From Lentzea albida (GTDB taxonomy: Bacteria > Actinomycetota > Actinomycetes > Mycobacteriales > Pseudonocardiaceae): 64,000 bases of DNA. The notes under the pieces were generated by a model. The model was not told the DNA's origin. It made no database searches and saw nothing but the letters and a program-made list of their open reading frames with translations. Location of the stretch: assembly GCF_900111005.1 (NCBI RefSeq), contig NZ_FOFV01000008.1, forward strand, positions 332,703 through 396,702. The letters are read 5' to 3'. Positions 53,834 to 63,887 of the stretch are shown piece by piece. Position 1 is the stretch's first letter. Every line of letters starts with the position of its first letter. The translations under genes were made by a program, and so were the position numbers.

Positions 53834-55147
53834 ATGAGCGTGCTCGTAGTCGGTCTTTCGCACCGCACCGCCCCGGTCCCGGTCCTCGAACGCGTCACGG
53901 TGGCCGAGCCGGACCTCCCGAAGGTCCTCGGTCAGCTGCTCGCCGCGCCCAGCGTCTCCGAAGCGATGGTCCTGTCGACCTGCAACAGGGTCGAGGTCTA
54001 CGCCGTCGTCGAGTCGTTCCACGGCGGCATGTCCGAGGTCGTCGAGGTTCTCGCGCAGCACGCGCAGATCGAGCCCCAGGCCCTCTACGAGCACTTTTAC
54101 GTGCACTACGCCGCCGCCGCCGTCGAGCACCTGTTCTCCGTCGCGGCCGGCCTCGACTCGATGGTCGTCGGCGAGTCCCAGATCCTCGGCCAGCTGCGCG
54201 GCGCGTACGCGGCGGCGGACGAGGCGGGCACCGTCGGCAAGACCGTCCACGAGCTCACCCAGAACGCGCTGCGCGTCGGCAAGCGCGTGCACGCCGAGAC
54301 GGGCATCGACCACGCGGGCGCGTCGGTCGTGTCCGAGGCCCTCGGTGACGCGGAGGCCGAGCTGGGCACCCTCGTCGGCAAGCGCGCGCTGCTCGTCGGC
54401 GCCGGCGCCATGGGCGGCCTGGCCGCCGCCCACCTGCGCCGCGCGGGCATCGGCGAGGTCGTCATCGCGAACAGGACGCAGGCCAACGGTGTGCGTCTCG
54501 CCACGTCGCTGAAGGCCGAGGGCGTCCCCGCGACGGCCGTCGACCTGGGCGCGCTGGCCGTCGAGATCGACCTCGCGGACATCGTCTTCGCCTGCACCGG
54601 GTCGATCGGCCTGACCGTGCGCGCGGACATGATCGGCAAGCGCTCGCGGCCGCTGGTGATGTGCGACCTCGGCCTGCCCAAGGACGTCGACCCGGCGGCG
54701 GCCGAACTGCCGAACGTTCGTGTGGTGGACCTGGAAACGCTGCAGCGCCGTCTCTCCGACGCGCCCGCCGGCCAGGACGCCCGCCTCGCGGCCACGCTGG
54801 TGGCCGACGAGGTGAAGGCCTACCTCGCGGGCCAGCGGTCCGCCGAGGTCACGCCGACCGTCACGGCCCTGCGCAAGCGCGCGGCCGAGGTGGTCGACGC
54901 CGAACTGCTCCGTCTTGATTCGCGACTTCCCGAACTGGACGCCGCGACACGCGGTGAATTGGCCAAGACGGTGCGCCGCGTTGTAGACAAGCTCCTGCAC
55001 ACGCCGACCGTCAGGGTGAAGGAGCTCGCCTCCGCCCCTGGTGGTACCGGCTACGCGGAGGCTCTCCGCGAGCTGTTCGGGCTCGACCCCCAGACGCCTG
55101 GGGCAGTCAGTCAGACCAAGTCTTCAGTGGATGGTGAAACGCGGTGA
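53834..55147 (+). CDS. hemA: Glutamyl-tRNA reductase
   Basis: 437 residues from ATG 53834. First committed step of C5 tetrapyrrole synthesis: reduces Glu-tRNA to glutamate semialdehyde with [14 protein letters not shown] opens the catalytic domain, Cys50 in [11 protein letters not shown] forms the thioester, [10 protein letters not shown] and the [13 protein letters not shown]ossmann follow, then a C-terminal dimerisation helix. Overlaps hemC by 4 bases. Confidence 0.98.
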   Translation: MSVLVVGLSHRTAPVPVLERVTVAEPDLPKVLGQLLAAPSVSEAMVLSTCNRVEVYAVVESFHGGMSEVVEVLAQHAQIEPQALYEHFYVHYAAAAVEHLFSVAAGLDSMVVGESQILGQLRGAYAAADEAGTVGKTVHELTQNALRVGKRVHAETGIDHAGASVVSEALGDAEAELGTLVGKRALLVGAGAMGGLAAAHLRRAGIGEVVIANRTQANGVRLATSLKAEGVPATAVDLGALAVEIDLADIVFACTGSIGLTVRADMIGKRSRPLVMCDLGLPKDVDPAAAELPNVRVVDLETLQRRLSDAPAGQDARLAATLVADEVKAYLAGQRSAEVTPTVTALRKRAAEVVDAELLRLDSRLPELDAATRGELAKTVRRVVDKLLHTPTVRVKELASAPGGTGYAEALRELFGLDPQTPGAVSQTKSSVDGETR

Positions 55148-56079
55148 CCCGCACCCTACGGATGGGTACCCGAGGCAGCGCACTGGCGCTCGCGCAGACG
55201 GGGACCGTCGCCGAGGCGCTCAGGGCTGCCGGAGCCCAGGTCGAGATCGTCGTCGTCAAGACGCCGGGCGACCTCTCCGACGCGCCGATCGCGCAGATCG
55301 GCATCGGTGTCTTCACGTCGGCCCTGCGCGACGCGCTGGCGGCCGGCGAGATCGACATCGCCGTCCACTCCTACAAGGACCTCCCGACCGCGCCGGACCC
55401 CCGTCTGGTGCTCGCGGCGGTGCCCCAGCGCGAGGACCCGCGCGACGCCCTCGTGGCGCGCGACGGCCTCACGCTCGGCGAGCTGCTGCCGGGGTCCACC
55501 GTGGGCACCGGGTCCCCGCGCCGCGCCGCCCAGCTGGAGGCCCTGGGCCTCGGGCTGAACATCGTTCCGTTGCGCGGCAACGTGGACACGCGGATCGGCA
55601 AGGTCCGCAGCGGTGAGCTGGACGCCGTGGTGCTGGCCCGTGCCGGCATCGCGCGCCTGGGTCGCGTCGCGGAGATCACCGAGACGCTGGAGCCCATCCA
55701 GATGCTTCCCGCACCCGCGCAGGGTGCGTTGGCAGTCGAGTGCCGGATCGACGACGTCGATGCCGAGCACCTGATCCAGTCCACTCTGGACGATTCGGCC
55801 AGCCGGGCCGCTGTGACCGCCGAGCGCGCCATGCTGGCCGCGCTCGAGGCGGGCTGCAGCGCGCCGGTCGGCGCGCTGGCCGATGTGGTGGAAGACCTCG
55901 ACGACGAGGGCAAGGTCGTGTACCGACTTTCCCTGCGCGGGGTCGCAGCGACGCCGGAGAACGATCTCCTCCGCGCGTCCGCCACCGGTGACTTGACCGA
56001 AGCTGAGGAGCTTGGCCGGGCGCTGGCCGCCGAGTTGCTCGACCTCGGGGCCGCGGTTCTCAGCGGTCCAGAGGCGTAA
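55144..56079 (+). CDS. hemC: Porphobilinogen deaminase (hydroxymethylbilane synthase)
   Basis: 311 residues from GTG 55144. Condenses four porphobilinogens to hydroxymethylbilane. [13 protein letters not shown] at the start, [10 protein letters not shown] with the catalytic Asp nearby, [23 protein letters not shown] and [12 protein letters not shown] with Cys238 that carries the dipyrromethane cofactor are all present. Coupled to hemA. Confidence 0.98.
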   Translation: MTRTLRMGTRGSALALAQTGTVAEALRAAGAQVEIVVVKTPGDLSDAPIAQIGIGVFTSALRDALAAGEIDIAVHSYKDLPTAPDPRLVLAAVPQREDPRDALVARDGLTLGELLPGSTVGTGSPRRAAQLEALGLGLNIVPLRGNVDTRIGKVRSGELDAVVLARAGIARLGRVAEITETLEPIQMLPAPAQGALAVECRIDDVDAEHLIQSTLDDSASRAAVTAERAMLAALEAGCSAPVGALADVVEDLDDEGKVVYRLSLRGVAATPENDLLRASATGDLTEAEELGRALAAELLDLGAAVLSGPEA

Positions 56080-56097
56080 TCGATGGGGAGTGCCCTG

Positions 56098-57630
56098 ATG
56101 ACCCGCGCACGCAAGACCCCCGGACGCATCGCCTTCGTGGGCTCCGGCCCAGGCGACACCGGGCTGCTCACGGTCCGGGCCCACGACTTGCTCACCAGGG
56201 CTGAACTCGTGGTCACCGACCCGGACGTCCCCGCGGACGTCCTCGCGACCGTGGCCGAGGGAGTCGAGGTCCGCCCCGCTGTCGGCGAGGCCGCCGACGT
56301 GGCCAAGGACCTGGTGAACGAGGCGAAGAACGGTTCGACCGTCGTCCGCCTCGTCGCGGGTGACCCGCTGACGCTCGACGCGGTCGTGAAGGAGGCGCAG
56401 GCCGTCGCGAAGTCGACGATCCCGTTCGACGTCGTCCCCGGCGTGCCGTCCGGCACCGCGGTCCCCGCCTACGCGGGTGTCGCGCTCGGCGGTGTGCACA
56501 CCGAGGTCGACGTCCGCGCGGTGACGGACTGGGCGGGCCTCGCGGCCTCGCCCGGCACGCTCGTGCTGCACGCGACGGGATCGCACCTGGCCGAGGCCGC
56601 GTCGAACCTGGTCGAGAACGGCCTCGCGCCGCAGACCCCGGTCGCCGTGACCGCCGAGGGCACGGGCTTCCAGCAGCGCACCGTCGACACCACGCTGGCC
56701 GCCGTCGCGGCCGACGCCGGTGAGATGGGCGGCCCGCTGGTCGTCACGGTCGGTGCCGCCGCTGCCGCGCGTTCGAAGCTCTCCTGGTGGGAGTCGCGGG
56801 CGCTGTACGGCTGGCGCGTGCTGGTCCCGCGGACCAAGGAGCAGGCCGGTGCGATGTCCGAGCGCCTGCACTCGCACGGCGCGATCGCCGTCGAGGTGCC
56901 GACGATCTCGGTCGAGCCGCCCCGCAGCCCCGCGCAGATGGAGCGCTCGGTCAAGGGTCTCGTCGACGGCCGCTACCAGTGGGTCGTCTTCACCTCGACC
57001 AACGCGGTCCGCGCGGTGTGGGAGAAGTTCCGCGAGTTCGGCCTGGACGCCCGCGCTTTCTCCGGCGTGAAGATCGCCTGCGTCGGCGAGGCCACGGCCG
57101 CGAAGGTGCGCTCGTTCGGCATCATCCCCGAGCTCGTGCCGTCCGGTGAGCAGTCGTCCGAAGGCTTGTTGAACGACTTCCCGCCGTACGACGACATCCT
57201 GGACCCGGTCGACCGCGTGCTGCTGCCGCGGGCCGACATCGCCACCGAGACGCTGGCCGCGGGCCTGCGCGAGCGTGGCTGGGAGATCGACGACGTGACG
57301 GCGTACCGCACCGTGCGTGCGGCCCCGCCGCCCGCCGACACCCGCGAGATGATCAAGTCCGGTGGCTTCGACGCGGTGTGCTTCACCTCGTCGTCCACGG
57401 TCCGGAACCTGGTCGGCATCGCGGGCAAGCCGCACGCCCGCACGCTCGTCGCGTGCATCGGCCCGCAGACCGCCGAGACGGCGCGGGAGTTCGGCCTCCG
57501 GGTCGACGTGCAGCCCGAGGAGGCGAACGTGCCCGCGCTGGTCGACGCGCTGGCCGCGCACGCCGCCCGGTTGCGCGCCGAAGGAGCGCTGCCTCCTCCG
57601 CGCAAGACCAAGCGTCTGCGCCGTTCGTAG
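56098..57630 (+). CDS. hemD: Fused uroporphyrinogen-III methyltransferase-like/uroporphyrinogen-III synthase
   Basis: 510 residues from ATG 56098, seven bases after GGGGAG. Residues 1-230 have the tetrapyrrole methylase fold (IAFVGSGPGDTGLLTVRAHDLL, TVVRLVAGDPL, DVVPGVPSGTAVPAYAGV). The usual RLKGGDPxxFGRGxEE motif is degraded to RLVAGDPLTLDAVVKE, so methylation may be lost. Residues 240-500 are the HemD synthase fold (WRVLVPRTKEQAGAMSERL, VVFTSTNAVRAVW, CVGEATAAKVRSFG, AVCFTSSSTVRNLVG), which closes hydroxymethylbilane to uroporphyrinogen III. Such fusions are usual in actinobacteria. Confidence 0.95.
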   Translation: MTRARKTPGRIAFVGSGPGDTGLLTVRAHDLLTRAELVVTDPDVPADVLATVAEGVEVRPAVGEAADVAKDLVNEAKNGSTVVRLVAGDPLTLDAVVKEAQAVAKSTIPFDVVPGVPSGTAVPAYAGVALGGVHTEVDVRAVTDWAGLAASPGTLVLHATGSHLAEAASNLVENGLAPQTPVAVTAEGTGFQQRTVDTTLAAVAADAGEMGGPLVVTVGAAAAARSKLSWWESRALYGWRVLVPRTKEQAGAMSERLHSHGAIAVEVPTISVEPPRSPAQMERSVKGLVDGRYQWVVFTSTNAVRAVWEKFREFGLDARAFSGVKIACVGEATAAKVRSFGIIPELVPSGEQSSEGLLNDFPPYDDILDPVDRVLLPRADIATETLAAGLRERGWEIDDVTAYRTVRAAPPPADTREMIKSGGFDAVCFTSSSTVRNLVGIAGKPHARTLVACIGPQTAETAREFGLRVDVQPEEANVPALVDALAAHAARLRAEGALPPPRKTKRLRRS

Positions 57631-57645
57631 ACAACTGAAGCCGTC

Positions 57646-57675
57646 GGGGCCGCTCAAGATCCTTTGAGCGGCCCC
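57646..57675 (+). terminator. Hairpin between hemD and hemB
   Basis: Perfect 12-bp arms (57646-57657 and 57664-57675) with a 6-base loop, 15 bases after the hemD stop and 30 bases before the hemB start. It may terminate part of the transcription, lowering hemB relative to hemACD. Confidence 0.75.
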
Positions 57676-57705
57676 TTCGACTCTCTCCGTCAGGGAGTCA
57701 GAGAG

Positions 57706-58680
57706 ATGTACCCACTGCACCGGCCGCGGCGTCTGCGCACGACGCCCGCCATGCGCCGCCTGGTCTCCGAGACCGAGGTGCGCCCCCGCCAGCTCGTGCT
57801 GCCGATGTTCGTCAAGGAAGGCCTCACCGAGCCGACCGAGATCAGCAGCATGCCCGGTGTCCTCCAGCACACGCGTGACTCGTTGCGCAAGGCCGCGGTC
57901 GAGGCCGTGCAGGCAGGGGTCGGCGGCATCATGCTGTTCGGCGTCCCGGCCGAGCGCGACGCCGTCGGGTCCGCGGGCACCGACCCGGACGGCGTGCTCA
58001 ACGTCGCGCTGAACGACCTGCGCGCGGAGCTGGGCGACAGCACCGTGCTCATGTCGGACTGCTGCCTCGACGAGTTCACCGACCACGGCCACTGCGGCGT
58101 GCTCGCCGCCGACGGCACCGTCGACAACGACGCGACCCTGCAGGCCTACGGCGAACTGGCCGTGGCGCAGGCGCGCGCCGGTGCCCAGGTCGTCGGACCC
58201 AGCGGCATGATGGACGGCCAGGTCGCGTTCATCCGCAACGCCCTGGACGCCGCCGGCTTCACCGACACCGGCATCCTCGCGTACGCCGTGAAGTACGCCT
58301 CGGCGTTCTACGGCCCGTTCCGCGACGCGGTCGAGTCGCAGCTCGCGGGTGACCGCAAGACCTACCAGCAGGACCCGGCCAACGCCCGCGAGGCGATGCG
58401 CGAGGTGCAACTCGACCTCGCCGAGGGCGCGGACATGGTCATGGTCAAGCCCGCCCTGCTGTACCTGGACGTGCTGCGCGCGGTCGCCGAGGTCTCGGAC
58501 GTTCCCGTTGCGGCGTACCAGATCTCGGGTGAGTACGCGATGATCGAGGCCGCCGCGCGCAACGGCTGGATCGACCGCGAGCGCTCGATCCTCGAGTCGC
58601 TCACGTCCATCCGCCGGGCCGGCGCGGACATCGTGCTCACCTACTGGGCAGTGGAAGCCGCCCGGTGGCTGGACAGGTAG
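57706..58680 (+). CDS. hemB: Porphobilinogen synthase (delta-aminolevulinate dehydratase)
   Basis: 324 residues from ATG 57706. Condenses two ALA to porphobilinogen. The active-site lysines lie in [16 protein letters not shown] and [13 protein letters not shown]. The metal region reads [14 protein letters not shown]: it keeps two of the three zinc-ligand cysteines, with Asp for the other, a pattern I associate with actinobacterial enzymes. The next gene starts inside its last codons. Confidence 0.97.
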   Translation: MYPLHRPRRLRTTPAMRRLVSETEVRPRQLVLPMFVKEGLTEPTEISSMPGVLQHTRDSLRKAAVEAVQAGVGGIMLFGVPAERDAVGSAGTDPDGVLNVALNDLRAELGDSTVLMSDCCLDEFTDHGHCGVLAADGTVDNDATLQAYGELAVAQARAGAQVVGPSGMMDGQVAFIRNALDAAGFTDTGILAYAVKYASAFYGPFRDAVESQLAGDRKTYQQDPANAREAMREVQLDLAEGADMVMVKPALLYLDVLRAVAEVSDVPVAAYQISGEYAMIEAAARNGWIDRERSILESLTSIRRAGADIVLTYWAVEAARWLDR

Positions 58681-59174
58681 AGCGTCCACCGAAGCCGGTC
58701 GACGTCGCGCGCTGGTTGTGGATCGCCAGCGCGTGCGTCGGCATGCTGCGGTTCGTCGCGGAGCTCTTCGACCGCGAGATGCTGGTGGCCGCGGCCCGGA
58801 GGCAGAACCCCGGGCTGAGCCAGGACCAGATCGACGCGGGCGTGAACGGCGGTGTCCTCTTCGGACTCGTGATCGCCCTCGCCGTGCTCGTCGCGTACAC
58901 GCGGCTGGCGAACGCGATGGCGCGCGGCCGCAACTGGGCGCGCATCGTGCTGACGGTGCTGGGTGGTGCGTCCGTCGCGTTCGGACTGTTCCGGCTCACC
59001 GCCTGGGCCGGTGGCGTGGCGGCGTCGCTCGGTGTGGAGATGCGGCCGGTCGACCTGGGCGTCACGTTCGTCACCACGGTGCTGGACGCGTCCGCGATCG
59101 TGCTGATGTACCGGGCGTCCGGGCACTTCGCGAAGAAGCGGGTCGCGGTGGACACCGACTTCCTGCGCACATAG
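58665..59174 (+). CDS. Four-helix membrane protein, first of a tandem paralogous set
   Basis: 169 residues from GTG 58665, inside the end of hemB. About four hydrophobic helices; the cytoplasmic loop carries [18 protein letters not shown]. The same arginine-rich N-W-A-R-I motif recurs in the genes at 59625 and 60026, and a relaxed version in the gene at 59185. No known function; the coupling to hemB suggests co-expression with heme synthesis only. Confidence 0.8.
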   Translation: MAGQVERPPKPVDVARWLWIASACVGMLRFVAELFDREMLVAAARRQNPGLSQDQIDAGVNGGVLFGLVIALAVLVAYTRLANAMARGRNWARIVLTVLGGASVAFGLFRLTAWAGGVAASLGVEMRPVDLGVTFVTTVLDASAIVLMYRASGHFAKKRVAVDTDFLRT

Positions 59175-59184
59175 GTTCGCGAGC

Positions 59185-59628
59185 GTGACGTCTCCGAAGG
59201 AATCGGGCATCCCGCGCACGATCGTCGCGGGCTACTGGCTGGTCGTGGCGGGTGCCGCCCTCTGGGTGCTCGCCGCGGTGTACCAGTTCTCCCTCAGGCA
59301 GGACCTGATCGCCGCCGTGCGGAGCAGCACCAACGATCCGGCACTGACCCAGGAGATGATCGAGTCGTCGGTGACCGTGACGCTGGTCGTCGTGCTGGCG
59401 ATCTCGGTCCTGCTCGCCGGCCTCGCCGTGTGGTTCGCCGGCAAGGTGAAGGCGGGCCTGAAGAAGAGCCGCACCGGGCTCATGATCACGGTGCTGCTCA
59501 ACCTCTTCTTCCAGATGCTCGGCAACGGCTGGGCGCTCACCCCGGCGTTGATCGCCATGTCAGGCCTGGTGCTGTTCTACTTCCGGCAGTCGACCGACTA
59601 CCTGACCGAGCGCGAGCAGCTGGCGTGA
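59185..59628 (+). CDS. Four-helix membrane protein, second of the tandem set
   Basis: 147 residues from GTG 59185. Four hydrophobic helices with an N-terminal cytoplasmic stretch. The loop KVKAGLKKSRTGLMITVLLN stands where the paralogues have the NWARI motif. Overlaps the next gene by 4 bases. Function unknown. Confidence 0.78.
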   Translation: MTSPKESGIPRTIVAGYWLVVAGAALWVLAAVYQFSLRQDLIAAVRSSTNDPALTQEMIESSVTVTLVVVLAISVLLAGLAVWFAGKVKAGLKKSRTGLMITVLLNLFFQMLGNGWALTPALIAMSGLVLFYFRQSTDYLTEREQLA

Positions 59629-60029
59629 AGGAGCAGGACAGGCCCCGGGCCGTGCGCATCGCGGTCGGGTTGTGGCTCGCGACCGCCGTGTTCGTGCTGT
59701 TCACCACGGTCGGGCTCTGGTTCCAGCGCGGTGAGGTGCAGCGGCTGACGGACTGGACGTCCGGGCAGGTCACGAGCTTCCTCGCGACGCTGACCGGGGT
59801 CGCGCTGGTGTTCGTGGTGGCCTACGCGGTGCTGACGCGGCTGTTCCTGAAGCGGAAGAACTGGGCGCGGATCACGCTGTCGTTCGTCGCGATCGCGCAC
59901 ATGGTCTGGATCCTGTTCGTCGGCATCAGCGCGTCGAACTTGGTCACGTTGCTGCTCATCTGCGCCGCAATCGTCTTCACGTGGCAGGCGAGTACGGCAC
60001 AGTGGCTCGCGGAGGTGCGTGAGCCGTGA
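59625..60029 (+). CDS. Small membrane protein, third of the tandem set
   Basis: 134 residues from GTG 59625, overlapping the previous stop. Four hydrophobic helices; the loop TRLFLKRKNWARITLSFVAI carries the family motif. Overlaps the next gene by 4 bases. Function unknown. Confidence 0.78.
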   Translation: MKEQDRPRAVRIAVGLWLATAVFVLFTTVGLWFQRGEVQRLTDWTSGQVTSFLATLTGVALVFVVAYAVLTRLFLKRKNWARITLSFVAIAHMVWILFVGISASNLVTLLLICAAIVFTWQASTAQWLAEVREP

Positions 60030-60625
60030 CCCATCCGCAGGACCCGTGGCAGAACCCCGCCGGCGACGTGCAGTGGCAGAACCCCGCCGACGGCTACCCC
60101 GGCGGCCAGTACCAGGTGAACCACGTCGGCCAGGGCGGCTTCGGGATGACGCCGCTCGCGCCCGTGCTGCCGCAGGAGATGGCGCCGCCGCGACCGCCGA
60201 CGATCACGGCCGCGCTGTGGATCTGGATCGCGGGAGCGGTGCTGTCCGTCGCCGTGCTCCCCGTGCTGTTGCTGGTCAACGCCGACTACCTGATCGCGGG
60301 GGACCGCACCATCACGGAGGAGAGCAGGCGGGCCGGTGAGCTCGGGCTGCGGACCATCGCGGTGTTCGCGGGCTTCGGCATGCTCGTGGCGGCCGCGCCG
60401 TACATCGCGTTCGCGGTCGTGCTGCGCAACGGCCACAACTGGGCGCGCATCCTGCTGACCATCCTCGGGGCGCTCGGGGTCCTGGCGATGATCGTCACGC
60501 TGACGCTCGAGCTGGGACTGCCCGTGTGGCAGCCGGGGGCGGCGATCTGCGTCGTCGTGATCGGGCTGACGGTCGCGGCCGTGGTGCTGCAGTTCCTGCC
60601 CGCCTCGAACAGGTACGTCCGCTAG
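60026..60625 (+). CDS. Membrane protein with polar N-terminal tail, fourth of the tandem set
   Basis: 199 residues from GTG 60026. An N-terminal Gln/Pro/Gly-rich tail (WQNPAGDVQWQNPADGYPGGQY contains a repeated WQNPA) precedes four hydrophobic helices; the loop VVLRNGHNWARILLTILGAL has the family motif. Gly/Gln/Pro tails of this kind occur on many actinobacterial membrane proteins. Function unknown. Confidence 0.8.
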   Translation: MTHPQDPWQNPAGDVQWQNPADGYPGGQYQVNHVGQGGFGMTPLAPVLPQEMAPPRPPTITAALWIWIAGAVLSVAVLPVLLLVNADYLIAGDRTITEESRRAGELGLRTIAVFAGFGMLVAAAPYIAFAVVLRNGHNWARILLTILGALGVLAMIVTLTLELGLPVWQPGAAICVVVIGLTVAAVVLQFLPASNRYVR

Positions 60626-61044
60626 TGCTCTACCGGGAGTCCGGCAGCAGCTGGTGGCCGTTGCTGTGGGGGCCCGCGTTCGCCGTCTTCGGGTACCTCG
60701 TCGAGCTCGTCACCGGGCCCGCGTCCGCGGCGCTGTGGACGATCGTGGGCCTCGCGCTGACGCTCTGCGCGGTGGTGTGGGTGAACCTGCGGGTGAAGAC
60801 CGGCAGCGTCGAACTGACGGCCGAGGACGCCCGGTTCGGGCGGGAGAAGCTGCCCGTCACGATGATCGAGGCGTTCACCGACGTCGGCGCGCCCACCGGG
60901 GCCAAGGTGCTCGGCGGCGGCTGGTCGGTGCCCAAGGGGACGACCGCGGTGCCGCTGCGACTGGTCGACGGCACGGTGGTGCTCGGCTGGGCGCGTGATC
61001 CGGAAGCCTTGCTCGCGGCACTGCGGCGGGTCGTGAGAAGGTGA
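60625..61044 (+). CDS. DUF3093 membrane protein
   Basis: 139 residues from GTG 60625, whose first base is the last of the previous stop. Two hydrophobic helices (about 10-50) precede a soluble tail with the DUF3093 pattern (VELTAEDARFGREKLPVTMIEAF and the C-terminal GWARDPEALLAALRRV). Function unknown; widespread in actinobacteria. Overlaps the next gene by 4 bases. Confidence 0.85.
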   Translation: MLYRESGSSWWPLLWGPAFAVFGYLVELVTGPASAALWTIVGLALTLCAVVWVNLRVKTGSVELTAEDARFGREKLPVTMIEAFTDVGAPTGAKVLGGGWSVPKGTTAVPLRLVDGTVVLGWARDPEALLAALRRVVRR

Positions 61045-61400
61045 GCGGCGTGACAGAGGCCGTGACCGAGCCGGAGACCGTGGTGGACGAGCCCGAAGAG
61101 GTCCCCCCGGCCGCCCCCGGCCTGCACCAGCCCAAGCGGTGGCTCGTCGCCGCGGCCGAGGTCGTCGCGATCGTCCTGCTGGTGGTCGCCGCCGTGTGGT
61201 GCTGGAACCGCGGCGTCGTGCGGCTCGAGTACCCGTTCGAGGGCCGTGAGCCGTTGATCTCCACGCGCTACCACGGCAACTGGCTGGGCAGCGCGGTCGG
61301 CGCCGCCACGCTCGCCGTGGTGCTCGCCCTGGACGCTGTGCGGCAGATCATGCTGGCCGTGCGCACCCGGCCGCAGAAAGCCGCCGACTCCGACATGTGA
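61041..61400 (+). CDS. Small two-helix membrane protein of unknown function
   Basis: 119 residues from GTG 61041. An acidic N-terminus ([21 protein letters not shown]) is followed by a membrane helix (about 34-55), a short external region with [20 protein letters not shown], and a second helix (about 82-100). No family recognised. Last of the membrane string before hemL. Confidence 0.75.
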   Translation: MSGVTEAVTEPETVVDEPEEVPPAAPGLHQPKRWLVAAAEVVAIVLLVVAAVWCWNRGVVRLEYPFEGREPLISTRYHGNWLGSAVGAATLAVVLALDAVRQIMLAVRTRPQKAADSDM

Positions 61401-61411
61401 GACTGGGGTAC

Positions 61412-62707
61412 GTGACTGCGAGTCGATCCCAGGCCCTGTTCGAGCGCGCGTCGACGCTGACCCCCGGCGGGGTCAACTCTCCGGTGCGGGCGTTCCACTC
61501 CGTCGGCGGCACCCCGCGCTTCATGGTGCGGGGCGAGGGCCCGCACCTGTGGGACGCGGACGGCAACCGGTACGTCGACCTGGTGGCCTCGTGGGGTCCG
61601 ATGATCCTCGGGCACGCCCACCCGTCCGTCGTCGAGGCCGTGCAGAAGGCGGCCGCGTCCGGTCTGTCGTTCGGCACCCCGACCGAGGGTGAGATCGAGC
61701 TCGCGGCCGAGATCATCGACCGCGTCGAGCCGGTCCGCCAGGTCCGCCTGGTCAACTCGGGCACCGAGGCCACGATGAGCGCGATCCGCCTCGCGCGCGG
61801 CTTCACCGAGCGCCGCAAGGTCATCAAGTTCGCCGGCTGCTACCACGGCCACGTCGACGCGCTGCTCGCCCAGGCGGGCTCCGGCGTCGCGACCCTGGGC
61901 CTGCCGTCGTCGCCCGGCGTCACGGGCGCGCAGGCCGAGGACACGATCGTCCTGCCGTACAACGACGTCGAGGCCGTGCGCGCGGCGTTCGCCGAGAACC
62001 CAGGTGAGATCGCCTGCATCATCACCGAGGCCGCGGCGGGCAACATGGGCGCGGTTTCGCCCACTGCTGATTTCAACGAGTCGCTTCGCTCGCTGTGCGA
62101 CGCCGACGGCGCGTTGCTCATCATGGACGAGGTCATGACCGGCTTCCGCGTCTCGCGCGCCGGCTGGTACGGCCTGGAGCGCGTGCGCGGCGACCTCTAC
62201 ACGTTCGGCAAGGTCATGTCGGGTGGTCTGCCCGCGGCTGCTTTCGGTGGCCGTGCGGACGTGATGGCCCGTCTCGCGCCCTCCGGCCCGGTCTACCAGG
62301 CCGGCACGCTGTCGGGTAACCCGGTGGCCGTTGCCGCAGGTCTCGCCACGTTGCGCGCTGCGGACGACGAGGTCTACGCGGCCCTGAACCGCAACGCGAC
62401 CCGGTTGGGTGCGCTCTTCACCTCTGCTCTGACCGACGCCGGCGTCGAGCACCGCGTCCAGTTCGCCGGGAACATGGTGAGCGTGTTCTTCGGTTCCACC
62501 GAGGTGAAGGACTACGCGGGCGCCCAGGCGTGCGAGACGTGGCGCTTCCCGCCGTTCTTCCACGCACTGCTGGAACGAGGCGTCTACGCCCCGCCGTCGG
62601 CGTTCGAAGCGTGGTTCGTGAACGCCGCCATGGGTGAAGAGGAGTTCGCCGTGATCGCCGACGCACTGCCGCACGCGGCCCGTGCCGCCAAGGAGGCCCG
62701 CAAGTGA
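61412..62707 (+). CDS. hemL: Glutamate-1-semialdehyde 2,1-aminomutase
   Basis: 431 residues from GTG 61412 (GTG 61397 is an alternative start). PLP enzyme converting glutamate semialdehyde to ALA, the product step after Hem[51 protein letters not shown] and [10 protein letters not shown] with Lys267 are intact. It completes the C5 pathway although separated from hemACDB by seven genes. The stop overlaps the next start. Confidence 0.98.
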   Translation: MTASRSQALFERASTLTPGGVNSPVRAFHSVGGTPRFMVRGEGPHLWDADGNRYVDLVASWGPMILGHAHPSVVEAVQKAAASGLSFGTPTEGEIELAAEIIDRVEPVRQVRLVNSGTEATMSAIRLARGFTERRKVIKFAGCYHGHVDALLAQAGSGVATLGLPSSPGVTGAQAEDTIVLPYNDVEAVRAAFAENPGEIACIITEAAAGNMGAVSPTADFNESLRSLCDADGALLIMDEVMTGFRVSRAGWYGLERVRGDLYTFGKVMSGGLPAAAFGGRADVMARLAPSGPVYQAGTLSGNPVAVAAGLATLRAADDEVYAALNRNATRLGALFTSALTDAGVEHRVQFAGNMVSVFFGSTEVKDYAGAQACETWRFPPFFHALLERGVYAPPSAFEAWFVNAAMGEEEFAVIADALPHAARAAKEARK

Positions 62708-63333
62708 CCCGCACCGTCGTCCACCTGCTCCGCCACGGCGAGGTGCACAACCCGACCGGCATCCTCTACGGCCGCCTGCCCGGCTTCAAGCTCTCCGAGC
62801 GCGGCCAGAAGCAGGCCCTGACCGTCGCCGAACACCTGGCAGACCACGACATCGTGCACGTCGTGGCGTCCCCTTTGGACCGTGCACAGCAGACTGCCGC
62901 GCCCATTGCCGACTCGCATCGGCTCGAGCTGGCGACCGATGAGCGGCTGATCGAGGCCGACAACCAGTTCCAGGGGTTGAAGGTCGCCGTGGGGGACGGT
63001 GCTCTCCGGTCCCCTCAGCACTGGCCGAAGCTGGTCAACCCGTTCCGGCCCTCCTGGGGTGAGCCGTACATCGAGATCGCGCACCGGATGCTCGGGGCCG
63101 TGCAGAAGGCTCGGTCCGAGGCTGAGGGGCACGAGGCGGTTTGCGTGTCGCACCAGCTGCCCATTTGGACCGTGCGGCGGTTCCTGGAGGGGAAGCGGAT
63201 GTGGCACGACCCGCGTCGGCGGGAGTGCTCGCTCGCTTCTTTGACCTCGTTGATTTTTGAGGGCGAGCAGTTGGTTCGGATTTCTTATTCCGAGCCTGTC
63301 GGGGCCACCAATCCTCGGGTGACCGGGGCATGA
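62704..63333 (+). CDS. Histidine phosphatase superfamily protein
   Basis: 209 residues from GTG 62704. [28 protein letters not shown] contains the RHGE phosphohistidine motif. The second catalytic His is in [17 protein letters not shown]. Phosphoglycerate-mutase fold, but without the GpmA substrate residues, so a general phosphatase. It lies between hemL and the thioredoxin in the same order as Rv0524-Rv0526 and overlaps both neighbours. Substrate unknown. Confidence 0.93.
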   Translation: MTRTVVHLLRHGEVHNPTGILYGRLPGFKLSERGQKQALTVAEHLADHDIVHVVASPLDRAQQTAAPIADSHRLELATDERLIEADNQFQGLKVAVGDGALRSPQHWPKLVNPFRPSWGEPYIEIAHRMLGAVQKARSEAEGHEAVCVSHQLPIWTVRRFLEGKRMWHDPRRRECSLASLTSLIFEGEQLVRISYSEPVGATNPRVTGA

Positions 63334-63887
63334 AGCGGTTGCTGGTTTTGCTGTTGTTGGTCGCCGGGTGTTCCACCGGGAAGGACGCTGCCCAGATCGG
63401 GGGCGGGGACTTTTACCTCGTTGCTCCTGGTGGGAAGGTCGAGATCCGGTATGCGCCTGGGGAGCGGAAGGCGTTGAAGGGGCTTGAGGGGGAGTCCCTC
63501 CTTGAGGAGGGTGCCACCGTTCGGCTGTCTGATTACGCGGGGAAGCCCGTTGTGATCAACATTTGGGGTGCGTGGTGCGGGCCCTGCCGGACTGAGGCGC
63601 CTGAGATGCAGAAGATCTTCGATGCGGGGACCCAGGTGATCGGAGTCGACGTCAAGGAGACTTCGAAGGATCATCCTCGTGACTTCATGAAGGATCGGTC
63701 TTTGACCTATCCGTCCATTTATGATGCTTCTGCTCGTAGTTTTGTCAATGTTTTCAGGGGTGTTCCGGCTAATGCTGTGCCGTCCACTTTTGTTGTGGAC
63801 AAGGAGCATCGGGTTGCTGCTGCGTTTTTGGTGCCTGTGTTGGCTTCGGATTTGCAGCCTGTTTTGGATGAGTTGGCGAAGGAGTAG
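63330..63887 (+). CDS. TlpA-like thioredoxin lipoprotein (cytochrome c biogenesis type)
   Basis: 185 residues from ATG 63330. Lipobox LLLVAGCS places it outside the membrane. The thioredoxin fold has IWGAWCGPCRTEAPEM (C-x-x-C) and the cis-Pro in NAVPSTFVVD. Position after hemL and the phosphatase matches the mycobacterial thioredoxin that precedes ccdA and the Ccs genes, so it likely reduces apocytochrome c cysteines. Codon use is odd: many T-ending codons (gat gct tct gct cgt agt ttt) unlike its neighbours. Confidence 0.93.
   Translation: MKRLLVLLLLVAGCSTGKDAAQIGGGDFYLVAPGGKVEIRYAPGERKALKGLEGESLLEEGATVRLSDYAGKPVVINIWGAWCGPCRTEAPEMQKIFDAGTQVIGVDVKETSKDHPRDFMKDRSLTYPSIYDASARSFVNVFRGVPANAVPSTFVVDKEHRVAAAFLVPVLASDLQPVLDELAKE

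Noticed and set aside
55156..58689. 1177-codon open frame on the minus strand across hemC-hemD-hemB
   Set aside because: It is antisense to three clearly recognised genes. Such long open frames arise in G+C-rich DNA because stop codons are rare opposite coding sequence; the translation is Arg/His/Gly-rich with no motifs.
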